In this document: one piece after another, positions 21,801 through 34,600 of the stretch
How the letters are laid out: the number at the start of each line of letters is the position of its first letter
Position numbering within the stretch: the stretch's first letter is position 1
Source: Xestospongia bergquistia
Lineage: Eukaryota; Porifera; Demospongiae; Haplosclerida; Petrosiidae
Reading direction: 5' to 3'
Assembly (NCBI GenBank): GCA_963965975.1
Contig: OZ014422.1
Location: forward strand, 1,922,001 to 1,986,000
DNA: 64,000 nucleotides
Program-made: the position numbers and the translations under genes
The notes under the pieces: generated by a model
Databases searched by the model: none
What the model was told of the DNA's origin: nothing
The model's input: the letters and a program-made list of their open reading frames with translations, nothing else

Positions 21801-24800
21801 CAATGATTCTCCCACTAAATCAAATATGTACATTACCCTCCACCCTCCCTTAATTTCTCTTCCCTCTCCTCTTCTCTCTCTTCTCCTTCCCTCTCCTCTT
21901 CTCTCTCTTCTCCTTCCCTCTCCTCTTCTCTCTCTTCTCCTTCCCTCTCCTCTTCTCTCTCTTCTCCTTCCCTCTCCTCTTCTCTCTCTTCTCCTTCCCT
22001 CTCCTCTTCTCTCTCTTCTCCTTCCCTCTCCTCTTCTCTCTCTTCTCCTTCCCTCTCCTCTTCTCTCTCTTCTCCTTCCCTCTCCTCTTCTCTCTCTTCT
22101 CCTTCCCTCTCTTCCTTTACTATTTTCTCTGTTTTTGTTTCAGTGTAAGAACTGCATTCAGTGAGAGCACACCTACTGGTATAAGACTAACAGATGATAG
22201 ACCATTCTTACTTGTTAGCAGTACCAGTTGGACAGGTAATAATTATATTGTACACGATCCTTTGTTGTTGTTGTTTGTTAGCTGTTTTATGCACATGTTC
22301 TTCATGTGCATACATAACTGTGGTATTACTATGACATTAGTTTTGGCTTCTTCTGCAGAAGATGAAGACTTTAGTATACTTTTGAAGGCATTAGAAAGTG
22401 AGTAAATAAAGAAATCTAATTTATTATTTCATCTCCCCTTTCCATGAAATATTTGTCTGGTTACCTAATGTTGTTTATCAATCTCTTCAGTGTCTGTCTG
22501 TCTGTCTTGTTGTCTATTTAATTCATTTCACTTATGTCTTCTCCTTTTATAGTTTATGAAGATAAAGCCAAGGATGACAGAAGTAAACTGCCACCTTTAG
22601 TTTGTATCATTACAGGTAAGTTATAATGACACTTATAAATAATAAAACTATTGACAGCATATTTTGTTAAAGGCCTTGTATTAAAGTGTTGTTATGACAC
22701 ACAGTATATAAGATACTTTGAGGACTTTTAGTGATTCACTTTGTCTGTTTGGCATGCTGTACACTTTTTTAAAAGTCTTCTTTGTGTTATTAGAGAGCTG
22801 TATGGTGGCCATATCAACACCTGATAAGTATGAGAGTCAGGCCACCATACAGTGACAGCTTTGAACTCTGAAAGAGGTGTTGATTGAGTTATTAGACAAT
22901 AGTACCTCTGTGGTCTCTGCATGGATAGAAAAATAGTGTTCATATGAAATGACAACTCTGAATATATTATATGTATATATTGTGTTGCTCTTCATCATCA
23001 GATGTCAGAAAAGACTTATAGATTAACACTCACACTATATAATTAGACATCTTCATTAGGACACCTCTGAATGAAAGTGCAATGTGTATTTCCTAACACA
23101 TTCCTCAACAGGGCATTGAAATTTCCTTAGACATGTACCCTTAAAAGACACGTTATTGTATTTATGTACTATTATTAGAAATGATCTGTATTTTATTAGT
23201 TCAACTCCTTCTGTTAGGTAAAGGTCCATTGAGGACTTACTATGAGGACCTTATTAAGAAGAAACAGTTACAGAAGGTGTCTATATGTACAATGTGGCTA
23301 TCTTTTGAAGACTATCCAGCTCTTTTAGGTAAATATAGGATACCTGATTGAGGTTAGGGTGTGGGTCTAATTTGATTAGAAGAGATGGGATGACTTTGGA
23401 TTGTTTGATGATGTTAATATTGTGTTTATGGAGTTATGAATTTCTTCTTAATATCTTGAACGCTATCATTTCTGCTTAAAATAGGAGACTACTTGATATA
23501 CTATTGTGTTGTCATGGCAACGATTACATGTACATGTGGTGTAAAATTATGTAAACATATGATGAAGTAATAACCCTATCACTAATGATGCTAGTGTTGT
23601 TATGGCAACAATTATATTTTGCATGTAGTGTAAACCCGTGTATGATGAAATGATAACACTCTATTATGATAGTAGTATTGTCATGACAATGATTACATGT
23701 AAATGTGGTGTAAAACTACATGTAGATAAAATGAAGTAATAGTGTTATCAGTAATGCTACTAGTGTTGTCATGACAACATTTTCTTGGTAGCCTTAGTTG
23801 CATACCAGTAAATATCCATATGAGGATGCCCCTCTAATTTAAAATAAGCTACTATGGCTTAAAGTTAAGAGAAGTCCCACTTTTATTTGGGGACTCTTTC
23901 TTTGAATAGAAAATGACCTCTAGTATTATTATTAAAAGGTTGACTTGCTGTGTGAGTCTGTTGTCATAGCAACTGTAGAAATGTGTAACCAGTTATCAAT
24001 AAATTGTTATTACTGCTGTTATTTTTGCCACCAAATTCTATAAAACCTAGGCTCTATTGTCATGGCAACATTATGTCTTGTTGTCATGGTAACATTCTTT
24101 ATCATAGTTTGGCTCAATTTAAAATAGAAATAGATCATTGTAATCAATTTTTCAATTAATGAAAAGCTGATTATAATGTAGTAATCTTAATTATAAACAG
24201 TTCTTTCTTATTTGTAGTCTCAATAAGGACACTATCTATTAGCCTTTCTAAGATAACATGTAATGTGAACTAAACCATCTCTTTGATTTTTTTGTCACAA
24301 ACTTTATAGAACCAATTAGAGACTAAAATCAAAATATAGACTCTTAGATGTAACACTTATTTTAAACACAATTGACTCCACCCCGTTCTTATCCAATATT
24401 TTTTATTTATTTATGTTATATTTTAGCTTCAGCTGACTTAGGTGTGTGTCTTCACAAGTCATCATCAGGACTTGATCTTCCTATGAAGGTAATATAAATA
24501 AATTACATTGTTCTTCAATTGTAAAATTTTAACCTATTTTAATTTTAGGACAATAGGATTAAACTAATTAATATCACATGATGATCATTGTATTTTCTAT
24601 TCATACAGATAGTTGATATGTTTGGGTGTGGTCTGCCTGTCTGTGCAATCCATTTTGATTGGTAAATATAATAATAGTAGTAATGAAGCATTAATATTTA
24701 CGTTTTTATTCAATTTATACCTCTTACTAACTTTGCAGTCTTCATGAATTACTGAGAGATGAACATAATGGTGTTGTTTTTAAGGACCACACACAACTTG

Positions 24801-24999
24801 CTGAACAACTTCAGGTAACGTGGATGAGTATAATAACTATTAATAACTAATTGTTTTTTTTCAGAGATTGTGTCGTGGGTTTCCAGTTTCTAATCCTCAT
24901 CTCAATCGTTTTCGAGATAATTTGGTTTCATTTCATAGCCTACGTTGGGATCATTACTGGAAACTCCATGTTTTACCAATATTTACTGGTCATTTATGA
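18837..24999 (+). CDS. ALG1: ALG1, chitobiosyldiphosphodolichol beta-1,4-mannosyltransferase
   Basis: ALG1 adds the first mannose from GDP-Man to dolichol-PP-GlcNAc2 on the cytosolic ER face. Exon 1 (18837-19047) encodes an N-terminal membrane anchor ([20 protein letters not shown]) and the signature [15 protein letters not shown]. Further exons include 19482-19562, 19613-19719, 19923-20071 ([20 protein letters not shown]), 21337-21426 ([11 protein letters not shown]), 21639-21702, 21749 onward, 22144-22235 ([10 protein letters not shown]), then [50 protein letters not shown] and [16 protein letters not shown], ending [18 protein letters not shown] and TGA at 24997-24999. This follows human ALG1 end to end with a similar length (about 440 versus 464 aa). 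It is a GT33 family, GT-B fold enzyme. Large introns hold minisatellites and an X-box-like cluster. Confidence 0.96.
19140..19440. repeat. ACATGT/TA-rich low-complexity repeats in ALG1 intron 1
   Basis: Alternating purine-pyrimidine runs (tgtacatgtacat, tatatatat) are mixed with recurring segments ttagcccctattaatta and ttagttagtt. It includes palindromic acatgtacatgt-type runs. No gene content. Confidence 0.7.
20583..21031. repeat. 23-bp minisatellite in ALG1 intron with dimeric alternation
   Basis: About 19 copies of a 23-bp unit (core gatgtctgcatgagttagac) occur. Early copies alternate tgcatga/tgtatga and cagt/caat in step, so the effective period there is 46 bp; later copies lose the alternation. 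A CCATCCAT-rich tract follows at 21055-21200. Confidence 0.93.
21843..22110. repeat. 24-bp polypyrimidine minisatellite in ALG1 intron
   Basis: About eleven copies of a C/T-only unit (core ccctctcctcttctctctct) fill the intron between the ALG1 exon near 21749 and the exon at 22144. The 134-residue Leu/Pro/Ser frame across it is a read-through artefact. Confidence 0.93.
23508..24093. promoter_or_regulatory. Cluster of seven RFX X-box-like palindromes in ALG1 intron
   Basis: 14-bp palindromic sites occur at 23508-23521 (gttgtcatggcaac), 23596-23609 (gttgttatggcaac), 23677-23690 (attgtcatgacaat), 23765-23778 (gttgtcatgacaac), 23960-23973 (gttgtcatagcaac), 24056-24069 (attgtcatggcaac) and 24080-24093 (gttgtcatggtaac). 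They resemble the RFX consensus GTTGCCATGGCAAC. The first four are spaced 81-88 bp within a decayed tandem repeat. Binding is inferred only from the motif. Confidence 0.6.
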
Positions 25000-25279
25000 G
25001 AATTATGGTAGAAAGACCTCTTATTTTTTTGTGGCTAGTGATTTTTATAATAACATTCCATTTAACCGCAAAATTTAGTGACAGATGTTACCTTTGATCA
25101 TAATAATATCAAAGACGCCTCTAGGCTGTACTATAGAAACCTGCAAACATTCAGTATGTAAAGCTAAGCGACCTGCTTGCTTACCACATCTGAAGGAAAT
25201 GACTCAAAGGAGATAGTTGTAATTGTCTATTACTTTTGTTGAGTAATATAAACATTAATAACAAGAAATAATAGCAGAA
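25000..25279. promoter_or_regulatory. Short intergenic region upstream of the giant gene
   Basis: Only 280 bp separate the ALG1 stop codon from the start codon of the giant gene on the same strand, so this interval must hold the ALG1 3' end and probably the giant gene's promoter. No canonical AATAAA or convincing TATA box stands out. Confidence 0.4.
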
Positions 25280-25682
25280 ATGACTTCGTTTAGGCAACTG
25301 TTGTTGCTAATCATAATTACGACAGCAGGAGCAGTGAGGCCTAGGTGCGCTCCACCATCTCCTGATCAATGCGACGTGTTTTTAACAGCCCAAATCAACT
25401 CTCTAAACTTCAAGAACGTCTCCATTTTGCCCCAGTCTGTTTTGGTAGGTAACTTGAACCAGGTAGCTAAGAGTTGTTGGGGCACCAATAATGATCTTGC
25501 AATCTCTGTGAACTGGAATTCTTCAAGCTGTTTGCAAGATGGCTTGTTGTTAAATAGAATATATGCATTATGTTTAATGCATCATCAAAGAGGTTGTCCT
25601 CTACTTGCAAAAAATCAACGAGCTCTTCTGCTTTCTTCTGATGTCTCACAACATGAGAGAGAAATACGACAAAATCAAGATG
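25280..25682 (+). other. Exon 1 of giant gene: signal peptide and N-terminal region
   Basis: The ATG at 25280 opens MTSFRQLLLLIIITTAGA, a typical signal peptide (short basic start, hydrophobic core, A-x-A-like end). About 115 residues follow with Cys in CAPPSPDQC, KSCWG, SSCLQDG, YALC and RGCPLL. The exon ends in phase 1 at a GTAAGA donor. I do not recognise the N-terminal domain. The choice of start is supported by the signal peptide and by the closeness of the ALG1 stop upstream. Confidence 0.8.
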
Positions 25683-28600
25683 GTAAGACTTCAGTATATG
25701 AATTACATGTATAACACTCTAATGTCTGTAATTGTATATTTACTGTTATATCTTGCAAAATTAAAAAAAAACTTTTCTGTGTATATTACAACAAATATAC
25801 TCAGGGATTAAATTGTTAGATAGATTTCCTTTCTTTTAATAGTAGTAATTGTCATTATGTTTTCTTCTTGTATTGATGTAGCTGTGTCAGCTTGTTGTGA
25901 ACTTGGATATAGAAAAGCATTTGAGACTGGACTAAGTACATTTTGTTTTGGTCTAACATTTTCATCAGAGCCACAATGTAATAATGAAGCTCAGCAATGT
26001 TGTGAATGTTGTCATACTTCTTTACGTAAACTTGATGCTGGACAGATTTGTACAGATGATGGTGTAGCTGGTGCTCAATGCAAAATCATAACCAGAAGAT
26101 GTTGCGAAGACAAAGATAAACAAGGTAATACTACTCTTTCAGATAATAGTAAATATATAATAAACATGTTTACATTATATACACATTTGTCTTTGTTTAT
26201 TACTCTTCCATAGAACCAGCTTATGTTATTAGTATCAGTGATGATCAAACAGCTATTAATGGTAGCACAGTTACAATAGAGTGTATTGCTGGTGGTACTC
26301 CAAGTGTCTTTACCTATGAATGGATGAAAAATGGTATCAATATTTCAGGAGAAGCAAACTCAACATTAACAATATCCAGTGTTACTACCAGTGACATTGG
26401 AGAATATAAATGTACACCTTCTAACTCAAATGGTAACACAAACAGTTCCTCTAGCATTCTTAGTGTCAATGGTAAGTTCACAAATACATTTACTTCATTT
26501 AACAATCTCTGTTGTTTTATAATCCTTTGTTAGTTCCTCTTGCAATCAATGGATTAGTTTCTCAAACAATTTCTGGATTTGTTCCTAGTGCTCCCAATGG
26601 ATACATTATTACTCCATTGAATTCTAAGATCAATTTGACTTTATCTGGTGATTTGATAACTATGGTATTAAGTCCTGTTGACTCAGGAACCTACAATATT
26701 ACATCTCCTGACTTCAATGGAGCTATCATTGTACTTACACTAACAGTTTATGGTTAGTTTCTCTATAACTATGTCTACAATATTGTCAATATTACTATTA
26801 ATTTCATTTTGCTTAGAACCAGCTTATGTTATTAGTATCAGTGATGATCAAACAGCTATTAATGGTAGCACAGTTACAATAGAGTGTATTGCTGGTGGTA
26901 CTCCAAGTGTCTTTACCTATGAATGGATGAAAAATGGTGTAATTATCCCAGGACAAACTGGGTCAACATTAACAATATCCAGTGTTACTACCAGTGACAT
27001 TGGAGAATATAAATGTACACCTTCTAACTCATATGGTAACACAAACAGTTCCTCTAGCATTCTTAGTGTCAATGGTAAGTTCACAAATACATTTACTCCA
27101 TTTAACAATCTCTGTTGTTTTATAATCCTTTGTTAGTTCCTCTTGCAATCAATGGATTAGTTCCTCAAACAATTTCTGGATTTGTTCCTAGTGCTCCCAA
27201 TGGATACAGTATTATTCCATTTAATTCTAAAATCAATTTGACTTTATCTGGTGATTTGATAACAATGATATTAAGTCCTGTTGACTCAGGAACCTACAAT
27301 ATTACATCTCCTGACTTCAATGGAGCTTTTGTTGTACTTACATTAACTGTTTATGGTTAGTTTTGTTAACTTGATATAATGTAATAAGAATAATCTCTAA
27401 ACAATTAAAAATATAAACACGTTAAGGACATGAAGACATAAAATGACATGGTTAAGAAATAGTTTTACTACTGGCAGTATAATTTTTATAATAATTATAG
27501 GTCTTTGCTGCATTGTCAGTTTATTTTATGACTCGTTACTAATCAAATTGGAAATATTATATATTGTACATTATTCTATGCAGATTCTTACCTAGTTCTT
27601 TGTAGTGTTGTTTTTACATTCTTTTCAAACAGTCTTATCAAATAATTATTTGTAATGATTTTCCTATTGAACACACAGTAGCCATGTTTAAGTAAAGATG
27701 ACACAAATTGTCCATAGAAAGTTATAAAACATTAAATAGTTCAGTCAAAATAGATCATAATATCTCAATACTTGGTAGAGTCTCTTTCTACAGTAATTCT
27801 TAAGGAATGAGGGAGTAATGTTAAGTATCTTATTGAGATGTTCATATTTGTATTCCAAATATTGATATATTGCGAGCACATTCCCCAAACAAAATCCTAG
27901 CTAACGTTAGGTCCACTTCTATTTGTAAACTTCATTGGTTGAATAAAATTCTTTTCCCTATAGTAACAACAATAGTACCAACATCAATATCATCAGCTTT
28001 GTGTGTACTTACCGTTTCTGTTCTTCAATCATCAGTTTTAACTGTATCACCCACTCCATTAAGACCTGGTTAGTTTATCTTGTATCATATTCTTGTATCA
28101 TATTGTAATTGTCATTATGTTATTTTCTCGTATTGATGTAGCTGTGTCAGCTTGTTGTGAACTTGGATATAGAAAAGCATTTGAGACTGGACTAAGTACA
28201 TTTTGTTTTGGTCTAACATTTTCATCAGAGCCACAATGTAATAATGAAGCTCAGCAATGTTGTGAATGTTGTCATACTTCATTACGTAAACTTGATGCTG
28301 GACAGATTTGTACAGATGATGGTGTAGCCGGTGCTCAATGCAAAATCATAACCAAAAGATGTTGTGGTGAAGATCCTGAGCCATCAACAACAAAGATATC
28401 TATCACTACCACCAGTTATGAATGTATATTATCTTCAAGTGTGACCGTATCACCTACTCCATTAGGACTTGGTTAGTTTATCTAGTTAAGTAAGCAATGT
28501 GTCTATCTAATAAATATAACTTGAGTTGTTCATTTATTATGGTAAACTTACAAAGAGAATATAAATCAATTGAGCAAACATCTCATGAGGCACTGTAGCA

Positions 28601-31600
28601 ATTATAGTGTACTGTTATTTCAAGATAATAAAATTATAAAGATTTTATTTGTTTCTCCTCTTTTTATTAAAGTTATATAAAAGTGTGTGCCTACTTATGC
28701 CTACAATATTGTCAATATTCCTATAATTTTTAAATATAATCATTGGAATTTAATATATTACAAATAACTGTAGCTATATAAATACAATGTTCACTACTAC
28801 CAATATACATAATAAGAATTTATTATAATAGCCATGCATTGTCGCCATAGCAATAATAAGTCTAATTATAGATAATAGTAATTTTTTATAAAAATATTTA
28901 ATTTTATGTATAATTATCTTTTGTCTTTGTTTATTAATCTTGCTTAGAACCAGCTTATGTTATTAGTATCAGTGATGATCAAACAGCTATTAATGGTAGC
29001 ACAGTTACAATAGAGTGTATTGCTGGTGGTAATCCAAGTGTCTTTACCTATGAATGGATGAAAAATGGTGTAACTATTCCAGGACAAACAGGATCAACAT
29101 TAACAATATCCAGTGTTACTACCAGTGACATTGGAGAATATAAATGTACACCTTCTAACTCAAATGGTAACACAAACAGTTCCTCTAGCATTCTTAGTGT
29201 CAATGGTAAGTTCACAAATACTTTTTACTTCATTTAACAATTTCTGTAATTTTTTTAATCCTTTGTTAGTTTCTCTTGCAATCAATGGATTAGTTCCTCA
29301 AACAATTTCTGGATTTGTTCCTAGTGCTCCCAATGGATATGTTATTATTCCATTTAATTCTAAAATCAATTTGACTTTATCTGGTGATTTGATAACAATG
29401 GTATTAGGTTCTGTTGACTCAGGAACCTACAATATTACATCTCCTGACTTCAATGGAGCTATTGTTGTACTTACACTAACAGTTTATGGTTAGTTTCTCT
29501 ATAACTATGTCTACAATATTATCAATATTACTATTAATTTCATTTTGCTTAGAACCAGCTTATGTTATTAGTATCAGTGATGATCAAACAGCTATTAATG
29601 GTAGCACAGTTACAATAGAGTGTATTGCTGGTGGTACTCCAAGTGTCTTTACCTATGAATGGATGAAAAATGGTGTAATTATCCCAGGACAAACAGGGTC
29701 AACATTAACAATATCCAGTGTTACTACCAGTGACATTGGAGAATATAAATGTACACCTTCTAACTCATATGGTAACACAAACAGTTCCTCTAGCATTCTT
29801 AGTGTCAATGGTAAGTTCACAAATACATTTACTCCATTTAACAATCTCTGTTGTTTTATAATCCTTTGTTAGTTCCTCTTACAATCAATGGATTAGTTCC
29901 TCAAACAATTTCTGGATTTGTTCCTAGTGCTCCCAATGGATATGTTATTATTCCATTTAATTCTAAAATCAATTTGGCTTTATCTGGTGATTTGATAACA
30001 ATGGTATTAGGTCCTGTTGACTCAGGAACCTACAATATTACATCTCCTGACTTCAATGGAGCTATCATTGTACTTACACTAACAGTTTATGGTTAGTTTC
30101 TCTATAATTATGTCTACAATATTATCAATATTACTATTAATTTCATTTTGCTTAGAACCAGCTTATGTTATTAGTATCAGTGATGATCAAACAGCTATTA
30201 ATGGTAGCACAGTTAAAATAGAGTGTATTGCTGGCGGATTTCCAAGTGTTTTTACCTATGAATGGATGAAAAATGGTGTAACTATTCCAGGACAAACAGG
30301 ATCAACATTAACAATATCCAGTGTTACTACCAGTGACATTGGAGAATATAAATGTACACCTTCTAACTCATATGGTAACACAAACAGTTCCTCTAGCATT
30401 CTTAGTGTCAATGGTAAGTTCACAAATACATTTACTCCATTTAACAATCTCTGTTGTTTTATAATCCTTTGTTAGTTCCTCTTGCAATCAATGGATTAGT
30501 TCCTCAAACAATTTCTGGATTTGTTCCTAGTGTTCCCAATGGATATGTTATTATTCCATTTAATTCTAAAATCAATTTGACTTTATCTGGTGATTTGATA
30601 ACAATGGTATTAAGTCCTGTTGACTCAGGAACCTACAATATTACATCTCCTGACTTCAATGGAGCTATTGTTGTACTTACACTAACTGTTTATGGTTAGT
30701 TTTGTTAACTTGATATAATGTAATAAGAATAATCTCTAAACAATTAAAAATATAAACACGTTAAGGACATGAAGACATAAAATGACATGGTTAAGAAATA
30801 GTTTTACTACTGGCAGTATAATTTTTATAATAATTATAGGTCTTTGCTGCATTGTCAGTTTATTTTATGACTCGTTACTAATCAAATTGGAAATATTATA
30901 TATTGTACATTATTCTATGCAGATTCTTACCTAGTTCTTTGTAGTGTTGTTTTTACATTCTTTTCAAACAGTCTTATCAAATAATTATTTGTAATGATTT
31001 TCCTATTGAACACACAGTAGCCATGTTTAAGTAAAGATGACACAAATTGTCCATAGAAAGTTATAAAACATTAAATAGTTCAGTCAAAATAGATCATAAT
31101 ATCTCAATACTTGGTAGAGTCTCTTTCTACAGTAATTCTTAAGGAATGAGGGAGTAATGTTAAGTATCTTATTGAGATGTTCATATTTGTATTCCAAATA
31201 TTGATATATTGCGAGCACATTCCCCAAACAAAATCCTAGCTAACGTTAGGTCCACTTCTATTTGTAAACTTCATTGGTTGAATAAAATTCTTTTCCCTAT
31301 AGTAACAACAATAGTACCAACATCAATATCATCAGCTTTGTGTGTACCTACTGTTTCTGTTGTTCAATCATCAGTTTTAACTGTATCACCCACTCCATTA
31401 AGACCTGGTTAGTTTATCTTGTATTATATTGTAATTGCATTATGTTATTTTCTTGTATTGATGTAGCTGTGTCAGCTTGTTGTGAACTTGGATATAGAAA
31501 AGCATTTGAGACTGGACTAAGTACATTTTGTTTTGGTCTAACATTTTCATCAGAGCCACAATGTAATAATGAAGCTCAGCAATGTTGTGAATGTTGTCAT

Positions 31601-34600
31601 ACTTCATTACGTAAACTTGATGCTGGACAGATTTGTACAGATGATGGTGTAGCCGGTGCTCAATGCAAAATCATAACCAAAAGATGTTGTGGTGAAGATC
31701 CTGAGCCATCAACAACAAAGATATCTATCACTACCACCAGTTATGAATGTATATTATCTTCAAGTGTGACTGTAACACCAACTCCATTAAGACCTGGTTA
31801 GTTTATTTAGTAAAGTAAGCAATGTGTCTATCTAATAAATATAACTTGAGATGTTCATTTATTATGGTAAACTTACAAAGAGAATGTAAATTAATTGAGC
31901 AAACATCTCATGAGGCACTGTAGCATTATAGTGTACTGTTATTTCAAGATGATAAAATTATAAAGATTTTATTTGTTTGTGCTCTTTTTATTAAATTTAT
32001 AATATATACAAGTGTTCCTATAATTTTTAAATATAATCACTGGAATTTAATATATTTGTCCACTAAATAACTGTAGCTATATAAATACAATGTTCACTAC
32101 TACCAATATACATAATAAGAATTTATTATAATAGCCATGCATTGTCTCCATAGCAATAATTAGTCCAATTATAGATAATAGTAATTTTTTATAAATAATT
32201 TTATGTATAATTATCTTTTGTCTTTGTTTATTAATCTTGCTTAGAACCAGCTTATGTTATTAGTATCAGTGATGATCAAACAGCTATTAATGGTAGCACA
32301 GTTACAATAGAGTGTATTGCTGGTGGTATTCCAAGTGTCTTTACTTATGAATGGATGAAAAATGGTGTAACTATCCCAGGACAAACAGGATCAACATTAA
32401 CAATATCCAGTGTTACTACCAGTGACATTGGAGAATATAAATGTACACCTTCTAACTCATATGGTAACACAAACAGTTCCTCTAGCATTCTTAGTGTCAA
32501 TGGTAAGTTCACAAATACATTTACTCCATTTAACATTCTCTGTTGTTTTATAATCCTTTGTTAGTTCCTCTTGAAATCAATGGATTAGTTCCTCAAACAA
32601 TTTCTGGATTTGTTCCTAGTGCTTCCAATGGATACAGTATTATTCCATTTAATTCTAAAATCAATTTGGCTTTATCTGGTGATTTGATAACAATGGTATT
32701 AGGTCCTGTTGACTCAGGAATCTACAATATTACATCTCCTGACTTCAATGGAGCTATCGTTGTACTTACACTAACTGTTTATGGTTAGTTTCTCTATAAT
32801 TATGTCCACAATATTGTCAATATTACTATTAATTTCATTTTGCTTAGAACCAGCTTATGTTATTAGTATCAGTGATGATCAAACAGCTATTAATGGTAGC
32901 ACAGTTACAATAGAGTGTATTGCTGGTGGTACTCCAAGTGTCTATACCTATGAATGGATGAAAAATGGTGTAATTATCCCAGGACAAACAGGGTCAACAT
33001 TAACAATATCCAGTGTTACTACCAGTGACATTGGAGAATATAAATGTACACCTTCTAACTCAAATGGTAACACAAACAGTTCCTCTAGCATTCTTAGTGT
33101 CAATGGTAAGTTCACATATACATTTACTCCATTTAACAATCTCTGTTATTTTTTAATCCTTTGTTAGTTCCTCTTGCAATCAATGGATTAGTTCCTCAAA
33201 CAATTTCTGGATTTGTTCCTAGTGCTCTCAATGGATACATTATTATTCCATTTAATTCTAAAATCAATTTGACTTTATCTGGTGATTTGATAACAATGGT
33301 ATTAAGTCCTGTTGACTCAGGAACCTACAATATTACATCTCCTGACTTCAATGGAGCTATCATTGTACTTACACTAACAGTTTATGGTTAGTTTCTCTAT
33401 AACTATGTCTACAATATTATCAATATTACCATTAATTTCATTTTGCTTAGAACCAGCTTATGTTATTAGTATCAGTGATGATCAAACAGCTATTAATGGT
33501 AGCACAGTTACAATAGAGTGTATTGCTGGTGGTATTCCAAGTGTCTTTACCTATGAATGGATGAAAAATGGTGTAACTATTCCAGGACAAACAGGGTCAA
33601 CATTAACAATATCCAGTGTTACTACCAGTGACATTGGAGAATATAAATGTACACCTTCTAACTCAAATGGTAACACAAACAGTTCCTCTAGCATTCTTAG
33701 TGTCAATGGTAAGTTCACAAATACATTTACTTCATTTAACAATCTCTGTTGTTTTATAATCCTTTATTAGTTCCTCTTGCAATCAATGGATTAGTTCCTC
33801 AAGCAATTTCTGGATTTGTTCCTAGTGCTCTCAATGGATATGTTATATTTCCATTTAATTCTAAAATCAATTTGGCTTTATCTGGTGATTTGATAACAAT
33901 GGTATTAAGTCCTGTTGACTCAGGAATCTACAATATTACATCTCCTGACTTCAATGGAGCTATCGTTGTACTTACACTAACAGTTTATGGTTAGTTTCTC
34001 TATAATTATGTCCACAATATTGTCAATATTACTATTAATTTCATTTTGCTTAGAACCAGCTTATGTTATTAGTATCAGTGATGATCAAACAGCTATTAAT
34101 GGTAGCACAGTTACAATAGAGTGTATTGCTGGTGGTACTCCAAGTGTCTTTACCTATGAATGGATGAAAAATGGTATAATTATCCCAGGACAAACAGGGT
34201 CAACATTAACAATATCCAGTGTTACTACCAGTGACATTGGAGAATATAAATGTACACCTTCTAACTCAAATGGTAACACAAACAGTTCCTCTAGCATTCT
34301 TAGTGTCAATGGTAAGTTCACAAATACATTTACTTCATTTAACAATCTCTGTTGTTTTATAATCCTTTATTAGTTCCTCTTGCAATCAATGGATTAGTTC
34401 CTCAAACAATTTCTGGATTTGTTCCTAGTGCTCCCAATGGATATGTTATTTTTCCATTTAATTCTAAAATCAATTTGACTTTATCTGGTGATTTGATAAC
34501 AATGGTATTAAGTCCTGTTGACTCAGGAACCTACAATATTACATCTCCTGACTTCAATGGAGCTATTGTTGTACTTACACTAACTGTTTATGGTTAGTTT

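Noticed and set aside
21760-22164. 134-codon frame on the + strand
   Set aside because: It begins in a real ALG1 exon but reads through the intronic C/T minisatellite; splicing to 22144 restores the ALG1 sequence.
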